From NCBI RefSeq assembly GCF_018119395.1, contig NZ_JAGPWD010000048.1, positions 1 to 39,117 on the forward strand: a stretch of DNA of 39,117 nucleotides. The letters are read 5' to 3'. Positions 32,974 to 39,117 of this stretch are shown in pieces. A program made the position numbers and the translations under genes. The notes beneath the pieces are model-generated. The model made no database searches and was not told the DNA's origin. It saw nothing but the letters and a program-made list of their open reading frames with translations. Each line of letters begins with the position of its first letter. Positions within the stretch are counted from its first letter, which is position 1. The DNA is from Massilia sp. ZL223. Lineage in GTDB: Bacteria; Pseudomonadota; Gammaproteobacteria; Burkholderiales; Burkholderiaceae_D.

Positions 32974-33186
32974 ATGGGCCCATATCCCGCCCAAGCCAAC
33001 TCGCCGGTTGCCGACTTCATGGAACAAAGGCGTGACCCGCGCCAGCGCGACATCGTCGCGCGCGGCATCGCGCTGATGCGCGAGTCCGGCATGCTCTGCG
33101 CCCTTGAATTCCTCAAACGCCATGCGGTCCGGTCGCAAGTGATCGAGCGGGTACTGCTCGATCCGCGGCACCGGAGCGTGGCTTGA
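32974..33186 (+). CDS. Conserved-looking 70-residue protein of unknown function
   Basis: The gene has a strong promoter and an AGGAGG ribosome binding site, so it is very probably expressed. The 70 residues are basic and helical: DFMEQRRDPRQRDIVARGIALMRESGMLCALEFLKRHAV then VIERVLLDPRHRSVA. There is no signal peptide, membrane segment or cysteine pair (one Cys). The helix composition would suit a small DNA- or protein-binding factor, but no family is recognised. It directly precedes the DnaA-box-rich region upstream of the helicase. Confidence 0.75.
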   Translation: MGPYPAQANSPVADFMEQRRDPRQRDIVARGIALMRESGMLCALEFLKRHAVRSQVIERVLLDPRHRSVA

Positions 33187-33570
33187 ACTGTCGGATTTTG
33201 GTAGTTTCCGCCATGCTGCTTATGCACAGGAATTGTGCACGCGGAAGTTTTTAAGGTCGCTATAAAAAATAGTGCGGGCCTTACGTAAGCCCTTGATTTT
33301 CGTGGTTAACCACACTGCCTTCCCAATAGGCAAATTGTTGAAACCCGCATGTTTGGCCGCGTTTGGCGTGTCAAGCCCCCGTTTTTCCACAGTGTTTTCC
33401 ACAGACTTTGTGGATATCCGGAAAAGTTTAGATTTTTCCAATACTTAGGCCGCTTTGTGCATGTAAACCTTCACGACACATGCGCACTGAATCGTTCCTG
33501 TCTGAAATTCCCTCTTGCTGAACAGGACTGGATAAATGTACAGTATGGCATTTTCCAGCGCCGCCCACCA
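33187..33570. promoter_or_regulatory. 384-base gene-free region with palindromes and DnaA-box-like sites
   Basis: This AT-richer stretch precedes the helicase gene. From left to right it holds TTATGCACA (33220-33228, a perfect match to the DnaA-box consensus TTATNCACA), the palindrome CTTACGTAAG (33290s), the 12-base perfect palindrome GTGGTTAACCAC (33302-33313), the arms TGCCT/AGGCA (33317-33333), and then the 82-base repeat described separately. No convincing -35/-10 pair was found close to the helicase start. No gene is supported here. Confidence 0.6.
33335..33416 (+). repeat. 82-bp repeat copy 1 with three DnaA-box-like nonamers
   Basis: The blocks are TTGTTGAAACCCGCAT (33335-33350), TGTCAAG (33369-33375), TTTTCCACA (33383-33391), TTTTCCACA (33395-33403) and the reversed box TGTGGATA (33409-33416). 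The two forward boxes are three bases apart and the reversed box follows after five bases. Each nonamer is within one base of TTATNCACA. The second copy lies 2,462 bases downstream in the same orientation. Confidence 0.85.
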
Positions 33571-35652
33571 ATGTCCGCCGTCCTCACGCCCACCAAAGAC
33601 GATCCTTTCGCCGCGCTCAACCCCGAGCAGCGGGCGGCCGTCGAGCATGACATCGGCGCCGAAACGCCGCGTCCGCTGCTGGTGGTGGCCGGCGCGGGCT
33701 CGGGCAAGACGAATACGCTCGCGCATCGCGTAGCGCGCCTGATCCAGGCCGGCGCCGACCCGCAACGCATGCTGCTGCTGACATTTTCGCGCCGCGCCGC
33801 CAGCGAGATGACGCGCCGCGCCGGCGGCGTGCTGCAGCGCCTGCTCGGCAAGTCCGGCGCCCAGACCCAGGTCGACCTTCCCTGGGCCGGCACCTTCCAC
33901 GCCGTGGGCGCGCGCCTGCTGCGCGAGTTCTCGGGCCGGATCGGCCTGGACGAATCCTTCACCATCCACGACCGCGGCGATTCGGAAGACCTGATGGGCC
34001 TGGTGCGCCACGAGATCGGCCTGTCGCAGACGGAAAAGCGCTTTCCGCTCAAGGGCACCTGCCTGTCGATCTACTCGCGGGTGGTGAACAGCCGCGCGCC
34101 GCTGGACGACGTGCTGCAAGCCTTCTTCCCCTGGTGCAGCGAGTGGGAGGCCCAGCTCAAGACCCTGTTCGGCGCCTACGTCGACGCCAAGCAGGAACAG
34201 AACGTGCTGGACTACGACGACTTGCTGCTGTTCTGGGCCGAGATGGCGGCCGATCCCGAGCTGGGCCCCGAGCTGGGCGCCTTGTTCGACCACGTGCTGG
34301 TCGACGAATACCAGGACACCAACCGCCTGCAGGCGTCCATCCTGGCCGGCATGAAGCCGAGCGGGCAGGGCGTGATGGTGGTGGGCGACGACGCCCAGTC
34401 CATCTATGCCTTCCGCGGGGCGACGGTGCGCAACATCCTCGACTTCCCGCAGCAGTTCAGCCAGCCGGCCCGCCTGATCACCCTGGAGCGCAATTACCGC
34501 TCCACCCAGCCTATCCTGGACGCCTCGAACGCCGTGATCGCGGGCGCGCTGGAGCGCCATGCCAAGACCCTGTGGACCGACAAGGCCTCCAGCATGAAGC
34601 CGCAGCTGGTTTTGATTCCCGACGAGGCCGAGCAGGCGCGCTGGGTCTGCAACCGGATCCTGGAGCAGCGCGAGGCCGGCGTCGCCCTGACCCAGCAGGC
34701 GGTGCTGTTCCGCGCCGCCAGCCACAGCGCGGCGCTGGAACTCGAACTCATGCGCCGCAATATTCCCTTCGTGAAGTTCGGCGGACTGAAGTTCCTGGAA
34801 GCGGCCCACATCAAGGATGTGCTGGCCGTGCTGCGCTTCGCCCAGAACCCGAGCGGGCGCCTGGCGGGCTTCCGCGTGGCCCAGCTGATCCCGGGCATCG
34901 GCCCGGCCACCGCCAGCCGCCTGCTCGATGCGGTGGGCGAAAGCACCGATCCGGCGGCGGCTTGCGAAGCCTTCGCGGTGCCGGCGCGCAGCAAGGAAGA
35001 CTGGGACGCCTTCGTGGCCCTGTACCGGCGCCTGCGCACGCCCGGCCTGCGCTGGCCGGCGGACATCGAACTGGTCAAGCAATGGTATCTGCCGCACCTG
35101 GAACGCATGCACGACGATGCGCAAGTGCGCGCAGCCGACGTGGAGCAGCTGGCGGCGCTGGCGGGCGGCCATGGCAGCCGCGAAGCCTTCCTGGCCGAGA
35201 TCACCCTCGACCCGCCGGAAGCGACCAGCGACCGCGCCGGCCCGCCGCTGCTGGACGAGGACTATGTGATCCTGTCGACCATCCATTCGGCCAAGGGCCA
35301 GGAATGGAAGTCCGTGCACGTGCTGAACGTGGTGGACGGCTGCATTCCCTCGGACATGAGCACCGGCAGCCAGGACGACATCGAGGAAGAGCGCCGCCTG
35401 CTCTACGTGGCCATGACGCGGGCGAAGGAGCACCTGCACCTGGTGGTGCCGAACCGTTTCTTCATCAAGCAGCAGGCGCAGATGGGCGACCGCCATGTGT
35501 ATGCGGCCCGGACCCGCTTCATTACCCCGGCCATGCTCAAGCATTTCGAGGAATGCGCCTGGCTCAATGCCGAGCAGCGCGAGGTGCGCCGGCCGGTTCC
35601 GGAGAGCGTCCGCATGCTCGTGCGCGAGCGGGCCAGGAACGCGTGGAAATGA
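33571..35652 (+). CDS. UvrD/Rep-type ATP-dependent DNA helicase
   Basis: This 693-residue superfamily 1A helicase should unwind DNA in the 3'-to-5' direction, as its relatives do. Motifs in order are LNPEQRAAVEH (Q-motif), VVAGAGSGKTNTLAHR (Walker A, about 41-56), LLLTFSRRAASEMTRR (Ia), VDEYQDTNRLQ (Walker B, near 246), VGDDAQSIYAFRGA (III, near 271), LERNYRST (IV), TIHSAKGQEWKSVHVLNVVDG (V) and EEERRLLYVAMTRAKEHL (VI, near 605). It is a little shorter than typical UvrD and ends soon after motif VI without the long C-terminal tail. The start at 33571 gives the normal N-terminus; the frame is open back to 33349, but that start lies inside the DnaA-box repeat. No clear ribosome binding site is present. 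Confidence 0.92.
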   Translation: MSAVLTPTKDDPFAALNPEQRAAVEHDIGAETPRPLLVVAGAGSGKTNTLAHRVARLIQAGADPQRMLLLTFSRRAASEMTRRAGGVLQRLLGKSGAQTQVDLPWAGTFHAVGARLLREFSGRIGLDESFTIHDRGDSEDLMGLVRHEIGLSQTEKRFPLKGTCLSIYSRVVNSRAPLDDVLQAFFPWCSEWEAQLKTLFGAYVDAKQEQNVLDYDDLLLFWAEMAADPELGPELGALFDHVLVDEYQDTNRLQASILAGMKPSGQGVMVVGDDAQSIYAFRGATVRNILDFPQQFSQPARLITLERNYRSTQPILDASNAVIAGALERHAKTLWTDKASSMKPQLVLIPDEAEQARWVCNRILEQREAGVALTQQAVLFRAASHSAALELELMRRNIPFVKFGGLKFLEAAHIKDVLAVLRFAQNPSGRLAGFRVAQLIPGIGPATASRLLDAVGESTDPAAACEAFAVPARSKEDWDAFVALYRRLRTPGLRWPADIELVKQWYLPHLERMHDDAQVRAADVEQLAALAGGHGSREAFLAEITLDPPEATSDRAGPPLLDEDYVILSTIHSAKGQEWKSVHVLNVVDGCIPSDMSTGSQDDIEEERRLLYVAMTRAKEHLHLVVPNRFFIKQQAQMGDRHVYAARTRFITPAMLKHFEECAWLNAEQREVRRPVPESVRMLVRERARNAWK

Positions 35653-35796
35653 CGAAAGATGACGGCAGATTGGCGACTTATCCCCGATTCATCATTTTTG
35701 TAGGACTGGACCGCATACGGATGAGCTGCTTATAAGTGGTGCACGTGCAAGTGACTGATTTTATTGGGCATTATTTTTGCCTGTAGAACGGGCATT

Positions 35797-35878
35797 TTGT
35801 TGAAACCCGCATCAGTAGTGCCCTTGCGGCTTGTCAAGTGCCGCTTTTCCACATACTTATCCACATTTCTTGTGGATA
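35797..35878 (+). repeat. 82-bp repeat copy 2 with three DnaA-box-like nonamers
   Basis: The blocks are TTGTTGAAACCCGCAT (35797-35812), TGTCAAG (35832-35838), TTTTCCACA (35845-35853), TTATCCACA (35857-35865, exact DnaA-box consensus) and TGTGGATA (35871-35878). Order, orientation, the 3- and 5-base box spacings and total length equal copy 1; 48 of the 49 block bases are identical while the spacers differ. It fills the middle of the 261-base gap between the helicase and sirtuin genes. A further weak pair of shared words, GCTGCTTAT and GTGCACG, precedes both copies. Confidence 0.85.
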
Positions 35879-35913
35879 GGCCAAAAGCCTGAATGAAATC
35901 AGCCACTTAGCTT

Positions 35914-36750
35914 TCATTGTTGCGCTAGATCAAGCCCGGTCGCGGAGGCCAGCGCCTGCATGGCCGCGAGCGCGCCCATTTCCAGTGCGACGCCGTCGCG
36001 CACCTGCGCTTCGCGCGGATTGATCCGTACGACAGGCACGCCTTGCGATTCCGCGAAGCGGCGCACCGAGGGGATGTCCGTCCCCGCACCCAGTTCGATC
36101 ACAGCGGGCCGCGTCACGCCCGCGCGCCAGGCCGCCAGGCGCTCGAACTGCGCGGCGGTCCGTGCATCGATCCAGGCGCCGTCGTAGAACATCAGGATAT
36201 TCGGCCGGGCCAACGCGCCGCAGCGCGGGCAGTGCGGCAGCGGCGACACCAGCCGGCACTGCGCCGCATCGACCTGGGGCTGGAAGCCCTCGGCCGGCCA
36301 GATCGCGTCGCAGCAGGGCCGGGTGCACTGCAGGTGGTGGATCGAGCCGTGGCATTCCGCCACCTGGTCGTCCGCGAAACCGGCGCGTTGGAACTGCCCG
36401 TCGACATTGCTGGTGAAGACGAAGCTGCCGTGGGCCATGCGTTCGCCGAGGGCGCGCAGCAGCGCGAAGCCCGCATGGGGCAGGGTGCGTCGGTACAGGC
36501 CCAGGCGGTGGCCATAGAAACCCCAGGCCAGGCGCGGGTCGCTGTCGAAGGTGTCCGGACAGGCGATCTCGTGGAAGGACATCCTGCGCTGGGCGAGCGC
36601 CGGGTAGGCGCGCCAGAAGCCGGCGGCGCCGCGGAAGTCGGGCAGGCCGGAATCGACGCCGATGCCGGCGCCGGCCGCGATCAGGAGGCCGTCGGCGTCC
36701 CGCAGCAGCGCGGCGGCGCGCGCGATGGGCTCAAGCGGCGTGGACGGCAT
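35914..36750 (-). CDS. Sir2-family NAD-dependent deacylase
   Basis: This 278-residue sirtuin removes acyl groups from lysine using NAD. The NAD loop is AAGAGIGVDSGLPDFRG (25-41), followed by TSNVDGQFQRAGF (113-125, the TQNID-type motif) and the catalytic His134 in ECHGSIHH. Zinc ligands are probable among Cys142, Cys146/Cys147, Cys174 and Cys177 (CPRCGALARPNILMFYD). The first zinc pair is irregular (CTRPCC rather than CxxC). The C-terminal half has the ELGAGTDIPSVRRF nucleotide-fold segment. The start overlaps the end of the HD hydrolase gene by 20 bases, so the two are co-transcribed. The substrate protein is unknown. Confidence 0.92.
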   Translation of the reverse strand: MPSTPLEPIARAAALLRDADGLLIAAGAGIGVDSGLPDFRGAAGFWRAYPALAQRRMSFHEIACPDTFDSDPRLAWGFYGHRLGLYRRTLPHAGFALLRALGERMAHGSFVFTSNVDGQFQRAGFADDQVAECHGSIHHLQCTRPCCDAIWPAEGFQPQVDAAQCRLVSPLPHCPRCGALARPNILMFYDGAWIDARTAAQFERLAAWRAGVTRPAVIELGAGTDIPSVRRFAESQGVPVVRINPREAQVRDGVALEMGALAAMQALASATGLDLAQQ

Positions 36751-37381
36751 GCTTGAGGCGCTCGAGTTCGGCGAGGAAGCGTTCGCTCGCCAGGGCCGGC
36801 GGCCAGGGTTCCCACGGGCGGCAGCCGTAGCGCTCGGCCAACGGGTCGTCGGTCAGCACGGCGGCGCGGATCTTGAGGGTGCGGCGCACTTCGTCCATCG
36901 ACCAGCCCGCCACGTGCACGGCCTCGGTGGCCGCCGCCAGGCGGTCGGCGCGCTTGTGCGCGGCATGCGAGCGCGCATCCCAGGCCGGCAGGCCGTAGCG
37001 CAGGAAGACCGCGTGCTCCAGGCGCCGGGTCAGGTCGCGGAAGGCCTCGCCCAGGAAGGGCTTGATGACCGAGATCGCATCGAAACCGAGCAGGCCTTCC
37101 TCGGCGTCGTGCAGCAGCTCGCGCAATTCCTCCAGGGGCGAGATGGCCGGGCCGGCGGCGCGGCGCAGCAGCATCACCGTGATCGAATGCTGGGCCACGG
37201 ACAGCGGCAGGGGCCAGGCCGAGTGGCCGCCCCAGCGGTAGGTGCGGGCCAGGCCCAGGGCCAGGTCGGCGTCGTCCCAGTCGAAGGGCGTGGGATCGAG
37301 CAGGTCCAGCCGGCGCCCGGAGGGCATGCGGACCCAGGCACGCGTCGTGGCAAGGGCGGCCGGGTGGGATGGGTTGTGCAT
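36731..37381 (-). CDS. HD-domain phosphohydrolase (YfbR-like)
   Basis: This 216-residue metal-dependent phosphohydrolase has the HD signature: His65 in SVAQHSITV, His91-Asp92 in LLHDAEEGLLGFD, and a later Asp in HKRADRLAAATEA (about 142-154). This layout resembles YfbR-type 5'-nucleotidases and other small HD hydrolases that act on nucleotides. The N-terminal strand VRMPSGRRLDLLDP is typical of the family, as is the LARTYRWGGHSAWPLPLSVAQHS region. It is the first gene of a two-gene leftward unit with the sirtuin. The promoter is probably in the 121 bases shared with the divergent glpD gene. Confidence 0.85.
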   Translation of the reverse strand: MHNPSHPAALATTRAWVRMPSGRRLDLLDPTPFDWDDADLALGLARTYRWGGHSAWPLPLSVAQHSITVMLLRRAAGPAISPLEELRELLHDAEEGLLGFDAISVIKPFLGEAFRDLTRRLEHAVFLRYGLPAWDARSHAAHKRADRLAAATEAVHVAGWSMDEVRRTLKIRAAVLTDDPLAERYGCRPWEPWPPALASERFLAELERLKHAVHAA

Positions 37382-37502
37382 GTGTCGATTTTACACACGG
37401 CGACGCAGATTCTTCGCATAATTGATCCATGCAAACACGGTTCTTGCGTGGGCTCCTACACTGGGCCGGATGAGCGCAGCGGCGCGTGGCATGGAGGCGG
37501 CG

Positions 37503-39038
37503 ATGAAAGAGACGATCGAATGCGACCTGCTGGTCGTGGGAGGCGGCATCAACGGCGTGGGCATCGCCCGCGATGCGGCCGGGCGCGGCCTGCGCGTGCT
37601 GCTGTGCGAGAAGGACGACCTGGGCGCGCACACGTCCTCCTCGTCCAGCAAGCTGATCCATGGTGGCCTGCGCTACCTGGAGCACCGCGAGTTCGGCCTG
37701 GTGCGCAAGGCGCTGCTGGAACGCGAGACCCTGCTGCGCAGCGCGCCCCACATCATGCGGCCGATGCGCTTCGTCATGCCCCAGGACGCCGGCCAGCGGC
37801 CCGCCTGGCTGATCCGCGCGGGGCTGTTCCTCTACGACCGTATGGCCCCGCGCGAATTCCTGCCGGCCTCGGAAACGGTCGAGCTGGGCGCGCACCGCGC
37901 CGGACAGCCCCTGAAACCCGAGTTTACGCGCGCCTTCGTGTATTCCGACGGCTGGGTGGACGATGCGCGCCTGGTGGTGCTGAACGCCATCGACGCGCGC
38001 GAACGCGGCGCCACCATCCTGCCGCGCACCCTGTGCAGCGAGCTCACGCGCCGCGTCGGCCACTGGGACGCCACCCTGGTCGCGGACGGCCGGCCGATCA
38101 AGGTGAAGGCGCGCGGCCTGGTGAATGCCGCCGGGCCGTGGGCCGGACGGCTGGCGCGCCAGGCCAATGCGGTGGCGCCGCACCGGAAGCTGCGCCTGAT
38201 CAAGGGCAGCCACATCGTGGTGCCGCGCCTGTTCGACCACTCCTGCGCCTACCTGTTCCAGCATCCGGACGGGCGGGTGGTGTTCGCGATTCCCTACGAG
38301 GGCGCCTTCACCCTGATCGGCACCACCGACGTCGACTACGAGGGCGATCCGGGCGATGCGAGCATCGGCGCGCAGGAAAAGCGCTACCTGTGCGAGCTGG
38401 CCAACCGCTACTTCCGGCGCCAGCTCGAGCCGGAAGACGTGGTGTGGAGCTATTCGGGCGTGCGCCCGATCCTGGAGGACGAGGCCGAGAGCGCGGCCGC
38501 GGCGACGCGCGACTACTACCTGGAGCAGGATGCGGACGGGCCGCCGCTGCTGTCCGTCCTGGGCGGGAAGATCACGACCTATCGCAAGCTGGCCGAGCAG
38601 GTGCTGGACTGGATCGGGCCGGCCCTCGGGTGCGCCACGCCGGCCTGGACCGCGGGAGCGGTGCTGCCGGGCGGGGATTTGTTCGCCCCCGCGCCGGACA
38701 GCCGGGGCGTGCTGGAATTCGACCGCTGGGTGGCGGCCCTGCAGCGCCGCCATGCCTGGCTGCCGGCGCCGCTGGCGCTGCGCTATGCGCGCGCTTACGG
38801 GACGCGGGTGGAGCGGCTGATCGGGGCGGCGGTTTGCCTCGAGGACCTCGGGGCCGAGGTGGTGACGGGCTTGTACGAGGCGGAGCTGCGCTACCTGATG
38901 CGCGAGGAGTGGGCGCGGACGGCGGTGGATGTGCTGTGGCGGCGGACCAAGCTGGGCTTGCACCTGGCGCCGAGGTGCGCGGAGAAGGTGGAGGCGTGGA
39001 TGGCGGAGCAGGGGAGTGCGGCGTTGGAGCCAGCCTAA
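37503..39038 (+). CDS. glpD: Aerobic glycerol-3-phosphate dehydrogenase
   Basis: This 511-residue FAD enzyme oxidises sn-glycerol 3-phosphate to dihydroxyacetone phosphate at the inner face of the membrane and delivers electrons to quinone. The FAD Rossmann motif VVGGGINGVGIARDAAGRG (11-29) and the signature SSSSKLIHGGLRYLE (46-60) are clear, as are NAAGPWAG, FAIPYEGAFTLIGTTDVDY and VLGGKITTYRKLAE. The C-terminal DAO_C domain (about 400-505) ends with LMREEWARTAVDVLWRRTKLGL. The start at 37503 has GGAGG five bases upstream; upstream in-frame ATGs lack sites. No glpK or glpF is nearby. The gene is complete, just before the artefactual contig end. Confidence 0.95.
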   Translation: MKETIECDLLVVGGGINGVGIARDAAGRGLRVLLCEKDDLGAHTSSSSSKLIHGGLRYLEHREFGLVRKALLERETLLRSAPHIMRPMRFVMPQDAGQRPAWLIRAGLFLYDRMAPREFLPASETVELGAHRAGQPLKPEFTRAFVYSDGWVDDARLVVLNAIDARERGATILPRTLCSELTRRVGHWDATLVADGRPIKVKARGLVNAAGPWAGRLARQANAVAPHRKLRLIKGSHIVVPRLFDHSCAYLFQHPDGRVVFAIPYEGAFTLIGTTDVDYEGDPGDASIGAQEKRYLCELANRYFRRQLEPEDVVWSYSGVRPILEDEAESAAAATRDYYLEQDADGPPLLSVLGGKITTYRKLAEQVLDWIGPALGCATPAWTAGAVLPGGDLFAPAPDSRGVLEFDRWVAALQRRHAWLPAPLALRYARAYGTRVERLIGAAVCLEDLGAEVVTGLYEAELRYLMREEWARTAVDVLWRRTKLGLHLAPRCAEKVEAWMAEQGSAALEPA

Positions 39039-39050
39039 CCGCAAAATAGA

Positions 39051-39117
39051 ACCGTGGGGGCCCCCCCCGGCCGGGGGGGGGGGGGGGGGGGGGGGGGGGC
39101 CAAGGGGGGGGGGATGA
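39051..39117. other. G/C homopolymer tail, probable sequencing or assembly artefact
   Basis: After the glpD stop, ~15 normal bases lead into runs of G and C: five G, eight C, a short GGCC, more than twenty-five G, then further G runs around CCAA and a final GATGA. Such a poly-G end is typical of two-colour Illumina dark-cycle reads at a contig edge. No biology should be read into it. Confidence 0.85.

Noticed and set aside
33349..33570. N-terminal extension of the helicase by 74 residues
   Set aside because: The extension would begin inside the DnaA-box repeat, is unlike the helicase family and has no ribosome binding site. The start at 33571 gives the normal Q-motif spacing.
33445..35544. 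699-codon leftward open frame opposite the helicase
   Set aside because: Shadow of the helicase gene, with biased composition and no domains; the helicase motifs on the + strand are complete.
33335..35878. Mobile element with 82-bp terminal repeats carrying the helicase
   Set aside because: Direct repeats flank the gene, but no transposase or integrase is present, the spacers have diverged and only block motifs are conserved, which suits binding sites better than element ends.
33187..35913. Chromosomal origin oriC or plasmid origin
   Set aside because: DnaA-box-like sites are present, but dnaA, dnaN, gyrB, rpmH, rep and parAB genes are all absent here and no clear AT-rich unwinding region was found, so only a DnaA-box cluster is claimed.
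1..39117. CRISPR array, insertion sequence or prophage
   Set aside because: No regularly spaced repeats, transposase, integrase or phage structural genes were seen on either strand.

Overview
The window looks like part of a chromosome contig from a high-GC betaproteobacterium, most likely Oxalobacteraceae (Massilia/Telluria/Duganella type). That assignment is an inference. It rests on very GC-rich codon use, a PEP-CTERM protein, the DUF3305/DUF3306/ferredoxin trio of formate dehydrogenase loci, a poxvirus-type topoisomerase IB, a split chromate transporter, and many methyl-accepting, dCache and GGDEF signalling proteins. No tRNA, rRNA, insertion sequence, phage gene or CRISPR array was seen. 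The last ~60 bases are a G/C homopolymer that looks like a sequencing or assembly artefact.

Layout. (1) 1-2855: tail of a formate-dehydrogenase accessory operon (cut-off gene, DUF3305, DUF3306, multi-[4Fe-4S] protein, the complete genes joined by ATGA overlaps). (2) 3082-6588: an acyl-CoA synthetase, a small SET-domain protein and nicotinate phosphoribosyltransferase. (3) 6660-12409: a chemoreceptor, an excisionase-HTH/GAF regulator, an MRJP/SMP-30-like beta-propeller coupled to topoisomerase IB, and a PEP-CTERM protein. (4) 12628-21090: a divergent pair of operons. Leftward run an aminotransferase-like protein and a hybrid histidine kinase; rightward run a fused flavin monooxygenase/Old-Yellow-Enzyme protein (2-aminobenzoyl-CoA monooxygenase/reductase, often labelled salicylyl-CoA 5-hydroxylase), a crotonase, an acyl-CoA dehydrogenase and a RidA protein. 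The rightward operon reads as an aerobic CoA-dependent anthranilate-type pathway. (5) 21203-24268: a small stress-like protein and an IorAB-type molybdenum hydroxylase. (6) 24437-30346: a diguanylate cyclase, then a leftward stress group (Hsp20, phosphoribosyltransferase, SRPBCC membrane protein, erythromycin-esterase-like protein). (7) 30476-32784: S-formylglutathione hydrolase, split chromate transporter and a 58-residue CxxCxGxG protein. (8) 32974-39038: a 70-residue protein, a UvrD-type helicase bracketed by two matched DnaA-box clusters, a sirtuin coupled to an HD hydrolase, and glycerol-3-phosphate dehydrogenase.

Two observations stand out. First, the UvrD-type helicase gene lies between two 82-bp direct repeats with the same internal architecture: a TTGTTGAAACCCGCAT block, a TGTCAAG block, and three DnaA-box-like nonamers in the same order, orientation and spacing. 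Second, the aminotransferase-like protein has Gln at the position of the PLP-binding lysine while keeping the other PLP and substrate motifs. Its gene is translationally coupled to a sensor kinase and divergent from the aminobenzoyl-CoA operon, which raises the possibility of a ligand-binding pseudoenzyme working with the kinase.
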